Position numbers and translations under genes: made by a program. From Enterococcus gallinarum NBRC 100675 (GTDB lineage: Bacteria; Bacillota; Bacilli; Lactobacillales; Enterococcaceae): 64,000 bases of DNA. The notes beneath the pieces were generated by a model. That model was given only the letters and a program-made list of their open reading frames with translations. It was not told where the DNA came from and ran no database searches. Positions 34,174 through 44,214 of the stretch are shown here, in pieces (the stretch's first letter is position 1; each line of letters starts with the position of its first letter). Where the stretch lies: the NCBI RefSeq assembly GCF_001544275.1, contig NZ_BCQE01000018.1, forward strand, positions 19,743-83,742, written 5' to 3'.

Positions 34174-36003
34174 TCAGCTGTTTTTCTTTTTCTGTGATTT
34201 TTCCCGTTCGCTCTTGTTCAAGATTTGTTTTCTCAAACGAATGCTTTCTGGGGTTACTTCACAGTATTCATCATCGTTCAAGAATTCCAATGATTCTTCC
34301 AAAGAAAGAATGCGAGGTTTCTTGATCACAGATGTTTGGTCTTTGTTTGCTGAACGAACGTTAGTCATTTGTTTTGCTTTCGTGATATTAACGGTTAAGT
34401 CTTTGTCACGAGAGTTTTCACCAATGATCATTCCTTCGTATACTTCGGTACCTGGTTCAACAAAAACAGTTCCCCGTTCTTCAATACTCATGATTGAGTA
34501 AGTCGTTGCTTTACCTGTATCGATAGAAACCAGTGCCCCTTGATGACGACCACCGATTTGACCTTGGATCATTGGCAAATATTGATCGAAGGTGTGGTGC
34601 ATGATGCCGTAACCGCGAGTCATAGATAAGAATTCTGTCGTATAACCGATCAATCCTCGAGCAGGTGCCAAGAAAATGATCCGCACTTGTCCATTTCCTG
34701 TATTGATCATGTCTTGCATTTCTGCTTTACGCATGCCCAATGATTCGATGACTGATCCCATGTATTCTTCCGGTGTATCGATTTGAACACGTTCAAATGG
34801 TTCACATTTCACACCATCAATTTCACGTTCAATGACTTCTGGACGAGAAACTTGCAATTCAAAACCTTCACGACGCATATTTTCGATCAAGATCGACAAA
34901 TGAAGTTCTCCACGGCCAGAAACGATCCATGAGTCAGGTCCAATTGGATCAACACGCAATGACACGTCTGTTTGCAATTGAGCCATCAAGCGCTCTTCGA
35001 TTTTACGTGCTGTAACGAATTTTCCTTCACGACCAGCAAAAGGAGAATTGTTCACGATGAATGTCATTTGCAATGTTGGTTCATCAATATGCAGCACAGG
35101 TAATGAATCTTGGTGATCAATTGGTGTCACTGTTTCACCAACGAAGATATCTTCCATTCCGGAAACCGCGATCAAATCACCGGCTTTGGCTTCTTGGATC
35201 TCTAGACGTTTCAAACCAAAGAACCCGAAAAGTTTCGTTACACGAAATTTTTTGACTTCTCCATTTAATTTCATCAATGCAACTTGGTCGCCGACTTTGA
35301 TTGATCCGCGGAAGACACGGCCAATTCCGATACGTCCAACATAATCATTATAATCAAGCAATGATACTTGGAATTGCAAAGGTTCGTCACTGTTATCGAT
35401 TGGTGCTGGAATGTGTTCAATGATCGTATCGAACAATGGCGCCATCGTTTTTTGCTGATCAGCTGGATCGTCTGATGCACTAGATGTACCGTTGATTGCA
35501 GAAGCGTAAATGACTGGGAAATCTAATTGGTCGTCATCTGCCCCTAATTCAATAAATAATTCCAACACTTCATCGACAACGTGTTCTGGACGAGCAGATG
35601 GTTTATCAATTTTGTTTACAACAACGATCGGCACTAAATGTTGTTCCAACGCTTTTTTCAATACAAAACGTGTTTGCGGCATCGTTCCTTCATACGCATC
35701 AACAACTAAGACAACACCGTCGACCATTTTCATGATTCGTTCCACTTCTCCACCGAAGTCCGCGTGTCCTGGGGTATCCATGATGTTGATTTTTGTGCCA
35801 TTGTATTCAACGGCCGTATTTTTTGCTAAGATCGTGATACCACGTTCTTTCTCGATCGCATTTGAATCCATCGCCCGTTCTTGTAATTGGGTATGGCTAT
35901 CTAACGTTTGGGATTGTTTCAATAATTCATCAACTAATGTAGTTTTTCCGTGGTCAACGTGGGCAATAATAGCGACGTTGCGGATATCATTTCTAATATT
36001 CAA
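34174..36003 (-). CDS. typA: TypA/BipA translational GTPase
   Basis: The 609-residue protein has full family length. It contains AHVDHGKTTLVDELL (G1), the RGITILAK switch, DTPGHADFGGEVER (G3), NKIDKPSARP (G4), EF-G-like domains 3 and 5, and the TypA-specific C-terminus (TRGYGIMHHTFDQY, GSV-type loop ALVSIDTGKATTYS). It binds ribosomes and assists 50S assembly and stress growth, notably in the cold. It is upstream of rlmD on the same strand. Confidence 0.96.
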   Translation of the reverse strand: MNIRNDIRNVAIIAHVDHGKTTLVDELLKQSQTLDSHTQLQERAMDSNAIEKERGITILAKNTAVEYNGTKINIMDTPGHADFGGEVERIMKMVDGVVLVVDAYEGTMPQTRFVLKKALEQHLVPIVVVNKIDKPSARPEHVVDEVLELFIELGADDDQLDFPVIYASAINGTSSASDDPADQQKTMAPLFDTIIEHIPAPIDNSDEPLQFQVSLLDYNDYVGRIGIGRVFRGSIKVGDQVALMKLNGEVKKFRVTKLFGFFGLKRLEIQEAKAGDLIAVSGMEDIFVGETVTPIDHQDSLPVLHIDEPTLQMTFIVNNSPFAGREGKFVTARKIEERLMAQLQTDVSLRVDPIGPDSWIVSGRGELHLSILIENMRREGFELQVSRPEVIEREIDGVKCEPFERVQIDTPEEYMGSVIESLGMRKAEMQDMINTGNGQVRIIFLAPARGLIGYTTEFLSMTRGYGIMHHTFDQYLPMIQGQIGGRHQGALVSIDTGKATTYSIMSIEERGTVFVEPGTEVYEGMIIGENSRDKDLTVNITKAKQMTNVRSANKDQTSVIKKPRILSLEESLEFLNDDEYCEVTPESIRLRKQILNKSEREKSQKKKNS

Positions 36004-36103
36004 TTTATAAACTCCTTTTTTGGTGACATTGCACTCGACAAGCCATTATACCAGAATTTCTTTCTGAAATATAGTGCAAAGTTTTCATTTTTACAGAAAA
36101 AAA

Positions 36104-36123
36104 CAGATACCCGTAGATATCTG
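36104..36123 (-). terminator. Short terminator after the inositol monophosphatase gene
   Basis: On the minus strand CAGATA and TATCTG form a short stem followed by TTTTTTTCTG. It lies 9 nt after the stop of the phosphatase gene. Confidence 0.6.
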
Positions 36124-36131
36124 CTCGTCAT

Positions 36132-36899
36132 TTATTGATTTGCGATCGTCAATAATTCTTGAAATGCTGTTGGTGTGCCACCAATAAACAATTCCCGACC
36201 ATCTAGAGCAAGTTCCTCTCCGGTGATATTCGCCATCTTCAAACCTAATGTTTCCATTAAGATACCGCCAGGGGCATAGTCCCATGGCGCTAGGTTGGAA
36301 ATATAGCCTGCGCGCTGACCTAAGACCAGCGCAATCAATTCGATGCCCGCACAACCGGTCATCCGTACACCTAGTGCCCGTTCACTCATTTCGACTTCAT
36401 GATGACGATTATGCATCAACATGGGCGCATTTAATCCGATCAATCCTTCCTCTAAAGCGATATCTTTCGGCGGATCGATTTTTTTTCCGTTGCAAAAGAC
36501 CCCAATTTCCGGACCACCCCAAAGAAATTCATTTTTCATGACATTATAAACAAAGCCAAAACGTCCTTGGCCTTCTTCATATACAGCAATCATGATACAG
36601 AAATTCTCTTTTTCCAACACGAAATTCATGGTTCCGTCAATAGGATCAATGATAAATACTCGTCCACTAAAATCTGAAAGTCGATCTAAACCATTTTCTT
36701 CCCCTAGAATGTTTGCTTCTGGGTCAAAGGCTTGAATCTTCTCAATTAGAAAATCCTGCGTCGCCTTATCCAGTTCAGTCACCAAATCTTTCCGACCTGA
36801 TTTTGTTTCAACGATCAGAGACTCTTTATTTAGGTTTTCTTTGATTTTTTCCCCTGCTGCAATCATCCAGCTATGGATTTCACTTACGATTTCTTGCAT
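36132..36899 (-). CDS. Inositol monophosphatase family protein (SuhB-like)
   Basis: The 255-residue protein has the metal-binding motifs of the family: GEEN (about 77), DPIDGTMNF (about 95) and APWDYAPGGILMETLG (about 203). These proteins dephosphorylate inositol phosphate, nucleotide or related substrates; the Gram-positive substrate is often unknown. It begins 10 nt after the UPF0223 gene stop and is likely co-transcribed with it. Confidence 0.9.
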   Translation of the reverse strand: MQEIVSEIHSWMIAAGEKIKENLNKESLIVETKSGRKDLVTELDKATQDFLIEKIQAFDPEANILGEENGLDRLSDFSGRVFIIDPIDGTMNFVLEKENFCIMIAVYEEGQGRFGFVYNVMKNEFLWGGPEIGVFCNGKKIDPPKDIALEEGLIGLNAPMLMHNRHHEVEMSERALGVRMTGCAGIELIALVLGQRAGYISNLAPWDYAPGGILMETLGLKMANITGEELALDGRELFIGGTPTAFQELLTIANQ

Positions 36900-36908
36900 G
36901 GTTGATTT

Positions 36909-37181
36909 CTACTCCTTCATTTTCAGTTTACCGCTTGTCGTCTTGGCCGCTTGAACCGTTCGATACAATGAGTATCCGCTCAAGTCTTCGAAATCTCTGC
37001 CTAAACGGCGCTCTTCCCCAATACCTGGCACAACTTTCTTAAACTGCTGATAAGCTTCTAAAAACTCCGCTGCCGGGATCCCTTTCTCGTAGGCTTGTTC
37101 TAAGCGATCCCATAGATTCATTACAATAACCATTTCATCTGTTGACCAGTCCAGATCTAGAGGATATTGATAATCACGCAT
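36909..37181 (-). CDS. UPF0223 family protein (YktA-like)
   Basis: The protein is about 90 residues. Its opening YQYPLDLDWSTDEMVIVMNLWDRLEQAYEKGI and EERRLGRDFEDLSGYSLYR are hallmarks of UPF0223. Function unknown. ATG 37181 is preferred over GTG 37190, with GGGGTG 7 nt upstream. It is paired with the phosphatase gene downstream, as in several Firmicutes. Confidence 0.88.
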   Translation of the reverse strand: MRDYQYPLDLDWSTDEMVIVMNLWDRLEQAYEKGIPAAEFLEAYQQFKKVVPGIGEERRLGRDFEDLSGYSLYRTVQAAKTTSGKLKMKE

Positions 37182-37257
37182 TTTAATCACCCCTATTCGT
37201 CCTATTCAGTGTACCATAAAAATACAAATTGGTCAGAGACTCTGTCGCAAAATAAAA

Positions 37258-37288
37258 GAGGACACCTCTCAATGAGAGATGCACCCCC
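37258..37288 (-). terminator. Probable terminator of the MGMT-like gene
   Basis: On the minus strand GGTGCATCTCTC and GAGAGGTGTCC form a stem with G-U pairs and a short ATT loop, followed by TCTTTTATTTT. It sits about 135 nt beyond the MGMT-like stop, so it may serve that gene or a processed 3' region. Confidence 0.5.
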
Positions 37289-37421
37289 TATTTAAAAAAA
37301 TGAACGAATGTTTTGAAGAAGACCCCATGATGCCTAGGCTATATCGCCTTTTACAGACTTAATCGAGCTTAGTCCTAGCTCTAACTAAAATACGAGATAC
37401 CTTAACTCATTCCACGTTGGT

Positions 37422-37904
37422 TCATTTAGATAGTTGTGCTAGAACTTCAGTAAAGTCTTTAACATAATAGCGTAGGTTTTTTCTTCCCTTAATAAGGATC
37501 GTATGTCCCTCGTTTTCCAAAGCGCTTTTTTGTTTCTCGATTCCGCCTGGATACTTAGGGTTTAACTCCCCATTCGCTTTTAATGTCCGCCAGAAAGGAA
37601 TTTTATCTGTTTTTCTTTGTTCACTAGCCCATGCTGCGATGGAGACAAAAATACCCGCGGTGATCGGATCTGTGAAATCGGCGCCATACCTTTCTGCCAG
37701 ATACTCGCGAATCTTACTAATCGTCATCACTTGGCCTAATGGGATACGCCCCATGATTTGATTGTAATCCACTGGAGGAGCCAAAAGCATTCTCTTTCCC
37801 CCATATTTCTCAATACTCTTTTCATCTGTGATTTGCTTGATTTTCGGCATTCCTTTCGTCTCATGGAGCATCTTATTGAAATCTTTCTTTTTTTCATCGA
37901 CCAT
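37422..37904 (-). CDS. MGMT-family (alkyltransferase-like) protein
   Basis: The 160-residue protein has a domain (about 48-125, IPLGQVMTISKIREYLAERYGADFTDPITAGIFV...IPFWRTLKANGELN) that resembles the DNA-binding part of O6-alkylguanine transferases. The PCHR active-site cysteine is absent: the equivalent stretch reads IPFWR. Like alkyltransferase-like proteins it may recognise damaged DNA without repairing it. The start has AAAGGAGGG upstream. Confidence 0.75.
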   Translation of the reverse strand: MVDEKKKDFNKMLHETKGMPKIKQITDEKSIEKYGGKRMLLAPPVDYNQIMGRIPLGQVMTISKIREYLAERYGADFTDPITAGIFVSIAAWASEQRKTDKIPFWRTLKANGELNPKYPGGIEKQKSALENEGHTILIKGRKNLRYYVKDFTEVLAQLSK

Positions 37905-37968
37905 ACTAGTCCCTCCTTTACTTTCAAAGTACCGCCTTCTAAATCAAACTGCAATGAGAAGCTTCAAA

Positions 37969-38867
37969 TTATTTTGAAAAAGCATGCAAAAATAAAAAAT
38001 TCTTGATGATCTGAACGGATTTCCACCAATTCACGCTGATATAAAACTTTGTATATTCTGTGCCCCATTGCCATGGAATAGGTAAAGAACCATCTTCTAG
38101 CTGGTTCTCTGAGATTTTAGCGGCTTCTTGCTGACAAAGTTCTTTATCAAAAATGGTGAGCAGTTGTTCTTTCGAGAAAAAAAGTCCGATGGTTTGCTGG
38201 TGTAAGAAGTAAACCATTCTTCTGGGGCTTTCGAGACGGTTTGACGAATTTGTTGGCACAACACTTCTTGAAAATTTATGTTCTCCAAAAGAGGTTGATC
38301 ATGTGTTTTTTTACAATAGTTTAGCATTTCCAAATAAACGACTAACGTATGCCTATCATCGTTGTCTCATTGAGAAAGCTATCAATGGCGGTTTGAAGGA
38401 TTCCCTCCGCTTGTTGAGATAAACCAGTATCTTCCACGCGGATGATCATACCAGCAAAACTCACGGTGGGATTATTAGCCGGCACACCTACAGGACTCTC
38501 CCACCAGATGGCATGGGGGTAAAAGCAGTCGAAGGTACTTGGTTCCACCACCTCTCTTTAGAAAAAATCTTTCCCACTGGACAAGTACCTCAAGATCCCC
38601 TGTATTATAGGATTTTTAGCATCAAGGCAATTGATCTCTCGTAAAATACTGCAGGCAGCTCACGTCGCAATCGGGGTGCTGTTGGGTTTCCAATTGTCTG
38701 GCTCTAAGCCGTGACTAAAGCCGCCATCCTCGTTTTGATAGACCTCTAACATCTGTAAAACATTCTCCCGGCTACCGTCTTCAAAATGAATCTGTCAGCG
38801 TGCAAATTCCAATGGACGTGCATTTTGATAAATAGATTGTCTAGCTTTTTCAAAAGGTTCCCTATTT
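37969..38867 (-). pseudogene. Decayed alpha-toroid (prenyltransferase-like) gene
   Basis: The minus strand codes ENREPFEKARQSIYQNARP, then LEFAR, a [41 protein letters not shown] and STPIAT before a second TGA. The first TGA, and probably the second, stands where relatives have Trp. Further stops follow at SGKDFF (TAA) and after TTMIGIR, and the remainder (NCKKTHDQPLLENINF..., WQWGTEYTKFY) is shifted among frames. The NEDGGF and IWWESPVGVPANNPT motifs mark a toroid protein of a known Firmicute family. The intact function is unknown; it may be related to the gene at 26702-27526. Confidence 0.8.
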
Positions 38868-39139
38868 TCACGCTCCTATTCAATCTTGTTCAGATCTGTT
38901 CAGACTTGCTAAGACTTATTGGTTACTTTGATTATGACCTAATTTATTATTCGTTACAACGCTGACACTGCTAGAACTATCCCTTCATTGATCTTCTATT
39001 TTCTTTAACGACTGCTTTTTTACTCTTGCGGCTACACTTTACAGATAAATGCTAGTCGTCTTTCTTGAAAAGCATTCTTTTGGTGTTTCCTTTTCCTTGA
39101 TGTTACAGTAAGAATAGCAAGAATAAAGGAGGATTTCAT

Positions 39140-39664
39140 TTGCGCTTAGAAAATAAAAAAATCATCGCGTTAGTCGACAATGATTTCGAGGATTTAGAGC
39201 TTTGGTACCCTGTTCACCGTTTGCGAGAAGAAGGCGCTCAAGTGGATTTAGTTGGCGAAGAAGCCCATAAAAGCTATAAAGGAAAATACGGAGTTCCTGC
39301 AGAATCCGCGTTTGCTTTTGACGACATCCATGTGGCTGATTATGATGCCATCTTAGTCCCTGGCGGTTGGGCACCGGATAAACTGCGCCGATTCCCACAA
39401 GTCATTTCTTTTGTTCAAGCAATGGACAAAGAAGAAAAAGTCATTGGTCAAATATGTCATGCCGGCTGGGTCTTGATTTCCGCGAATATATTGCAAGGAA
39501 GAAAAGTGACTAGCACCCCTGGCATAAAAGACGATATGACAAACGCCGGAGCTACTTGGGTGGATACACCAGTTATCACCGACGGTCACATCGTTTCTAG
39601 CCGTAGACCACCTGACCTGCCCGATTATATGCGGGAATTCATCGCTGTTTTAGAAAAGAAATAA
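39140..39664 (+). CDS. DJ-1/PfpI family protein
   Basis: The 174-residue protein has the nucleophile elbow GQICHAGWVL (Cys at about 111) and LVPGGWAPDKLRR, typical of PfpI/YhbO-type deglycase or protease homologs. They counter carbonyl or oxidative stress; the exact reaction is debated. The start is a TTG at 39140, 7 nt after AAAGGAGG. It is monocistronic, ending in a strong bidirectional terminator. Confidence 0.88.
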   Translation: MRLENKKIIALVDNDFEDLELWYPVHRLREEGAQVDLVGEEAHKSYKGKYGVPAESAFAFDDIHVADYDAILVPGGWAPDKLRRFPQVISFVQAMDKEEKVIGQICHAGWVLISANILQGRKVTSTPGIKDDMTNAGATWVDTPVITDGHIVSSRRPPDLPDYMREFIAVLEKK

Positions 39665-39685
39665 CCCGGCTAGGCTGATTCACTT

Positions 39686-39730
39686 TAACGAAAAAGAGTG
39701 GCGATGATTGTTCGCCACTCTTTTTCGTTA
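39686..39730. terminator. Bidirectional terminator between convergent genes
   Basis: TAACGAAAAAGAGTGGCGA and its exact reverse complement form a 19-bp stem with a 7-nt loop. It separates the plus-strand PfpI gene from the minus-strand MFS gene. Confidence 0.9.
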
Positions 39731-39775
39731 TCATTTTTGAACATTGCTCTAGCTATTTTTGTCATTCCTTGTCTG

Positions 39776-40969
39776 CTATTCGGAAAGATCGGAAACAACA
39801 GAGGCCTTTGGCAGCTTACGGATCCCCCATAGCGTCAATAACGCTCCAATCAAAGCAAAGCACGTGCCGCACAATAACATCTGCCAGACACCGAAGTTCT
39901 GTAAAAGGCTGCCGCCTAAGATATTCCCCAGCACACCGCCTAATGTCGTCGCAATAATGATCAGCGTTTGTCCAAATACCCGATCTTCATCTGCCAATAC
40001 GTGATTGAAGAGATAAGCAGACGCTGGGATAAATAAAGCAAAACTAAAGCCCTGCAATAGGTGTGTCATTTCCATCATAACAATCGTGCTGGTAAGCAAC
40101 ATCATTACTCCTCTGACTGCAAATGCGATACTAGAAAACAAAAGCCAAAGCTTGCTGGACTTTCTTTTGACCAAACGTTCGAAGAATATCATTCCTGGCA
40201 ACTCGCATAATGCAGCAATCATTAATGAAATTCCTACTTCTTTGCTGCCGCCTCCGATCGAAGCAAAAATCTGTGCCAAGAAGCTATTGATCATTGTGTG
40301 AAAGCTGAACAGAAAGCTGAATCCTATGAATAACAAAAGTAAAAAAGGATATTTTTTTCCTAACCCACCCGAATGCTTCTCTTCTATCTTCAACGGCAGA
40401 ACCCTTGTTTTCACTGTGGGCAGCAAAAGTAAGAGGACAAAAAACAGTCCTGCTTCTACTAATGCCATTATTGGGAGAAGCGCAGCCGAATAGCTCGCCA
40501 ACAACTGCCCTAATAAGAAAGAGGTTGCGGCATATCCTAGTGAACCGCCTGCTCTCGAAAAACCAAAATTAATCCCATAGCCGGTGTTCACATACTCAAA
40601 TGCAAGAGCATTGATAAATGACTGCATGGAAACTAGCACGATTGCACCAATGATAAAACTGATAATCGTCAGTGCTGGCAGTAATAACCCTACTAGAAGA
40701 GCGATAATCAGGCTCAGTGTCATCCCTTTTAGGACAGCAATCAAGGGAATCCTTTTTCTTTTAATGATCACTTGACTGATGAAAGGCTGAAGCGCGGCTG
40801 AAAAAATATTGATAAGTGCTAAGATCCCACCGATTTTTGCTGGATCGATCTTAAAATAAATCAGAAATAATGTGGCAAATCCATAAATTGAACAAAACAT
40901 CATCCAATAAAGAAATTGCAGACTTGTATAATAGAGACGAATCGTTTTCCCACCCAATTGTTTACGCAT
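39776..40969 (-). CDS. MFS permease, oligosaccharide/LacY-like branch
   Basis: The 397-residue protein has about 12 membrane helices. It starts MRKQLGGKTIRLYYTSLQFLYWMMFCSIYGFATLFLIYF, and GFSRAGGSLGYAATSFLLG mid-protein matches the MFS_1-like/LacY-type group. The start at 40969 is preferred because AAGGCGGGG precedes it; the longer frame upstream encodes an unlikely N-terminal extension. Substrate unknown: sugars or drugs are possible. Confidence 0.82.
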   Translation of the reverse strand: MRKQLGGKTIRLYYTSLQFLYWMMFCSIYGFATLFLIYFKIDPAKIGGILALINIFSAALQPFISQVIIKRKRIPLIAVLKGMTLSLIIALLVGLLLPALTIISFIIGAIVLVSMQSFINALAFEYVNTGYGINFGFSRAGGSLGYAATSFLLGQLLASYSAALLPIMALVEAGLFFVLLLLLPTVKTRVLPLKIEEKHSGGLGKKYPFLLLLFIGFSFLFSFHTMINSFLAQIFASIGGGSKEVGISLMIAALCELPGMIFFERLVKRKSSKLWLLFSSIAFAVRGVMMLLTSTIVMMEMTHLLQGFSFALFIPASAYLFNHVLADEDRVFGQTLIIIATTLGGVLGNILGGSLLQNFGVWQMLLCGTCFALIGALLTLWGIRKLPKASVVSDLSE

Positions 40970-41098
40970 ACAATCCCCGCCTTCATCCGTTTTAGATAGC
41001 AACTTAATATAGCATAATTCAGACAGATTTGCTACAGCAATCAAGTAGGCAATCGCCAGTATTTTATGCCATTCACTGATACTTGATCCCATAAAAAA

Positions 41099-41125
41099 AC
41101 TCGCTCATCGAAAGGATGAACGAGT
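41099..41125 (-). terminator. Terminator of the pdhABCD operon
   Basis: ACTCGCTCATC and GATGAACGAGT form an 11-bp stem with one mismatch, followed by TTTTTTTATG on the minus strand. It lies about 10 nt after the pdhD stop. Confidence 0.85.
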
Positions 41126-41134
41126 CTTCTATCA

Positions 41135-42541
41135 TTAAATATGGATTGGTAAGCCTAATGCCAACTCAGCAGCATCCATGGTGATCTCACCTAAAGATGG
41201 ATGTGGGTGGATCGTTAACGCGATATCTTCTGCGTTCATACCTGATTCGATTGCAAGAGCCAATTCTGAAACCATGTCACTTGCACCTAAACCAGCGATT
41301 TGCGCACCGATGATCACATTGTCTTCTACTGTTGTTACTAAGCGGATAAATCCTTCTGTTTTACCAAGAGACAATGCACGACCATTTCCAGAGAATGGGA
41401 ATTTGTAAGCTTTCGCTTCAATTCCAGCATCTTTTGCATCTTTGATCGTCATACCGACAGAAGCTAATTCTGGATCAGTAAAGGCAACCGCTGGCATTGC
41501 TTTATAATCAACAGCAACTTTTTTACCAGAAATGGCTTCAGCAGCAATTTTTGCTTCATAACTTGCTTTATGAGCAAGTGCTGCACCAGGTACGATATCT
41601 CCGATTGCAAAGATGTTTGATACGTTCGTACGGCCTTGTTTGTCAACTGTGATCAATCCACGTTCGCCAACTTCAACACCGGCTTGCTCTAAGCCCATGT
41701 CATCTGTATTCGGACGTCGACCAACTGTAACCATCACATAGTCAGCTGTCACTGATTCTTCTTTGCCATCAACAGCGTATTTAACCGTTACACTATCGCC
41801 ATTATCAACAGCTTCTTTAGCCATTGCATTAGTAACGATCGTTACGCCTTTTTTAGCGAAGTCTTCTTCAACTAATTTAACCATATCTTTTTCATAAGTT
41901 GGCAAAATTTGAGGAGAACCTTCAAGAATCGTTACTTCTGCTCCAAGGTTTGCATAAGCAGCACCAAGTTCAGAACCGATGACACCGCCACCGATAACAA
42001 CGAATTTTTTAGGCACTTCTTTCAATGCCAATCCGCCAGTAGAATCAAGCACACGTCCACCGAATTTGAAACCAGGGATTTCAATTGGGCGAGAACCTGT
42101 CGCGATGATTGCATTGTTGAAAGAATAAGTTTGAGCTGAATCAGGATGAATCACACGTAATGTGTGATCATCAACAAAGAAAGCTTCCCCTTCAATTGTT
42201 TCAACTTTGTGTTTTTTCAATAGGAAGCCAACACCTGAAGTCAATGTTTTCACAACTTTGTTGTCTTTCCATTCTTGTGTTTTAGCAAAATCAAGTGATA
42301 CGTTTTCGCTTGTTACACCAAACATTGTCGAATCTAGTGATTCTTGGTAATGATGTCCTGCTGCAATCAATGCTTTTGAAGGGATACAACCAACGTTCAA
42401 ACAAACACCGCCAATGTATTCTCTTTCAATGATCGCAACTTTTTGTCCCATTTCCGCTGCGCGGATGGCAGCTACATAGCCGCCAGGTCCCGCACCGATT
42501 ACAACTGTATCTAATTCAACAGCAAAATCTCCAACTACCAT
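41135..42541 (-). CDS. pdhD: Dihydrolipoyl dehydrogenase (E3)
   Basis: The 468-residue protein has an FAD-binding [20 protein letters not shown], the redox disulfide [15 protein letters not shown] and an NAD-binding [17 protein letters not shown]. The C-terminal active-site HPHPSLGE contains the catalytic His. It reoxidises lipoamide of the E2 subunit, producing NADH. It is the last gene of pdhABCD and starts 7 nt after pdhC. Confidence 0.96.
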   Translation of the reverse strand: MVVGDFAVELDTVVIGAGPGGYVAAIRAAEMGQKVAIIEREYIGGVCLNVGCIPSKALIAAGHHYQESLDSTMFGVTSENVSLDFAKTQEWKDNKVVKTLTSGVGFLLKKHKVETIEGEAFFVDDHTLRVIHPDSAQTYSFNNAIIATGSRPIEIPGFKFGGRVLDSTGGLALKEVPKKFVVIGGGVIGSELGAAYANLGAEVTILEGSPQILPTYEKDMVKLVEEDFAKKGVTIVTNAMAKEAVDNGDSVTVKYAVDGKEESVTADYVMVTVGRRPNTDDMGLEQAGVEVGERGLITVDKQGRTNVSNIFAIGDIVPGAALAHKASYEAKIAAEAISGKKVAVDYKAMPAVAFTDPELASVGMTIKDAKDAGIEAKAYKFPFSGNGRALSLGKTEGFIRLVTTVEDNVIIGAQIAGLGASDMVSELALAIESGMNAEDIALTIHPHPSLGEITMDAAELALGLPIHI

Positions 42542-42548
42542 TTGTTAA

Positions 42549-44189
42549 TCATCCTTCCATCATTAATAGCTCTGGATCAGCTAATAGACGTTTGATATTA
42601 TTCATTGCTTGTTGCGCTGTTGCACCATCAACGATTCGGTGGTCAAAGCTCAATGAAAGTTTCATTACGCGGCCGACAACGATTTCGCCCTCAGCATTGA
42701 CGATTGGTTGTTGCGCGATTGTACCAACACCCAAGATAGCTACTTCAGGGTAGTTGATTACTGGTGTGAACCAGCCACCGCCTACAGAACCAATGTTACT
42801 GATAGTGATCGTTCCGTTGCGCATGTCATCTGCAGAAAGTTTGCCGTCATGAGCAAGTTTAGCTTTTTCGTTGATTTCATCAGCGATAGCAAACATTCCT
42901 TTGCGGTCTGCATCTTTGACATTTGGTACATATAACCCATGATCCGTATCCGTAGCAATACCGATATTGTAGTAGTTTTTGTACACAATTTCTTGTTTTG
43001 CATCATCGATTGAAGCATTCAAGATAGGGAATTTTTTGACTGTAGCAGTCAATGCTTTTACAACATATGGCAAGAAAGTAAGTTTTGTGCCATTGGCAGC
43101 AGCAACTTCTTTAAATTTCTTGCGATTATCCCAAAGATTTGTTACTTCTACTTCATCATGCAATGTTACATGAGGTGCTGTATGTTTGCTGTTGACCATT
43201 GCTTTCGCAATTGCTTTACGTGTCGGAGTTAATGCTACACGTTCTTCTAAATCACCCAAGTTAGACTTGAAGGCTTTAGCTGGTGCTGCTGGTTTGCTTT
43301 CAGCTGCTGGTGCTTGCGCTTCTTCTTTTGCTGGAGCTGCTGCTTCTGCAGTTGCTGAAGCTCCGCCACCAGATAGGAAGTTCTCAATGTCTTCTTTTGT
43401 CACGCGGCCACCTTTGCCAGTTGCAGTTACTTGTGTGATGTCGACATCTTTTTCACGAGCAAATTGACGGACAGAAGGCATTGCTAATACACGTTTGTTT
43501 GGATCAGCAGCTTCAACGACACTTGCTGAGCCAGAAGTTTCAACTTTTTCTGGCGCTGCAGTTGGCGCTGCAGAACTAGCAGCTGGTGCACTGTTGTGTC
43601 CTGGAGCATCGATTTCTACTAATACATCACCAACATTAGCAACTGTTCCTTCTGATACAAGGATATTTTTTACAGTACCTGTGACTGGAGATGGGATTTC
43701 TTCAACTGATTTGTCGTTTTGAACTTCCAATAAAGTATCATCTTCATTGATGGTGTCGCCAGCTTTAACGAACCATTTTACGATTTCGCCTTCTGCAATT
43801 CCTTCACCGATATCTGGTAATTTGAATTGGAATACGCCTTCGCCTTCTGAAGAACCAGCAGATGCAGCTTCCGTTGTTGGAACAGCAGCTGGTTGTGCAG
43901 GAGTTTGGGCTTGCGCTGCCACACCTGCATCTCCTTCATTGTCTTCATGGCCAGGTGCATCGATTTCTACTAATACATCACCAACATTGGCAACTGTTCC
44001 TTCTGATACAAGGATATTTTTTACAGTACCTGTGACTGGAGATGGGATTTCTTCAACTGATTTGTCATTTTGAACTTCCAATAAAGTGTCATCTTCATTG
44101 ATGGTATCGCCGGGTTTAACGAACCATTTTACGATTTCGCCTTCTGCGATCCCTTCACCGATATCCGGTAATTTAAATTGAAATGCCAT
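42549..44189 (-). CDS. pdhC: Dihydrolipoamide acetyltransferase (E2) with two lipoyl domains
   Basis: The 546-residue protein has two nearly identical lipoyl domains (about 1-80 and 118-198), each with the lipoylated Lys in [10 protein letters not shown]. They are joined by Ala/Pro-rich linkers. The peripheral subunit-binding domain follows ([21 protein letters not shown]), then the catalytic core with FDHRIVDGA. It transfers the acetyl group from E1 to CoA and forms the core of the complex. The lipoyl modules are also very similar in DNA. Confidence 0.96.
   Translation of the reverse strand: MAFQFKLPDIGEGIAEGEIVKWFVKPGDTINEDDTLLEVQNDKSVEEIPSPVTGTVKNILVSEGTVANVGDVLVEIDAPGHEDNEGDAGVAAQAQTPAQPAAVPTTEAASAGSSEGEGVFQFKLPDIGEGIAEGEIVKWFVKAGDTINEDDTLLEVQNDKSVEEIPSPVTGTVKNILVSEGTVANVGDVLVEIDAPGHNSAPAASSAAPTAAPEKVETSGSASVVEAADPNKRVLAMPSVRQFAREKDVDITQVTATGKGGRVTKEDIENFLSGGGASATAEAAAPAKEEAQAPAAESKPAAPAKAFKSNLGDLEERVALTPTRKAIAKAMVNSKHTAPHVTLHDEVEVTNLWDNRKKFKEVAAANGTKLTFLPYVVKALTATVKKFPILNASIDDAKQEIVYKNYYNIGIATDTDHGLYVPNVKDADRKGMFAIADEINEKAKLAHDGKLSADDMRNGTITISNIGSVGGGWFTPVINYPEVAILGVGTIAQQPIVNAEGEIVVGRVMKLSLSFDHRIVDGATAQQAMNNIKRLLADPELLMMEG
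43615..44187. repeat. Duplicated lipoyl-domain coding segments in pdhC
   Basis: DNA around 43615-43815 and 43965-44187 is nearly identical apart from scattered third-position changes. Both copies encode [10 protein letters not shown] and [13 protein letters not shown]. Recent duplication or gene conversion between the two modules is likely. Confidence 0.8.
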
Positions 44190-44214
44190 TTTCTATTCTT
44201 CCCTTCTTCAACTA

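Noticed and set aside
37234..37255. GACTCTGTCGCAAAATA resembling an IS6-family terminal repeat
   Set aside because: Only a partial match by memory, no transposase and no partner repeat nearby.
43747..44073. Long plus-strand ORFs opposite pdhC and the adhesin gene
   Set aside because: They are shadows of strongly biased codon use on the opposite strand, without ribosome binding sites.
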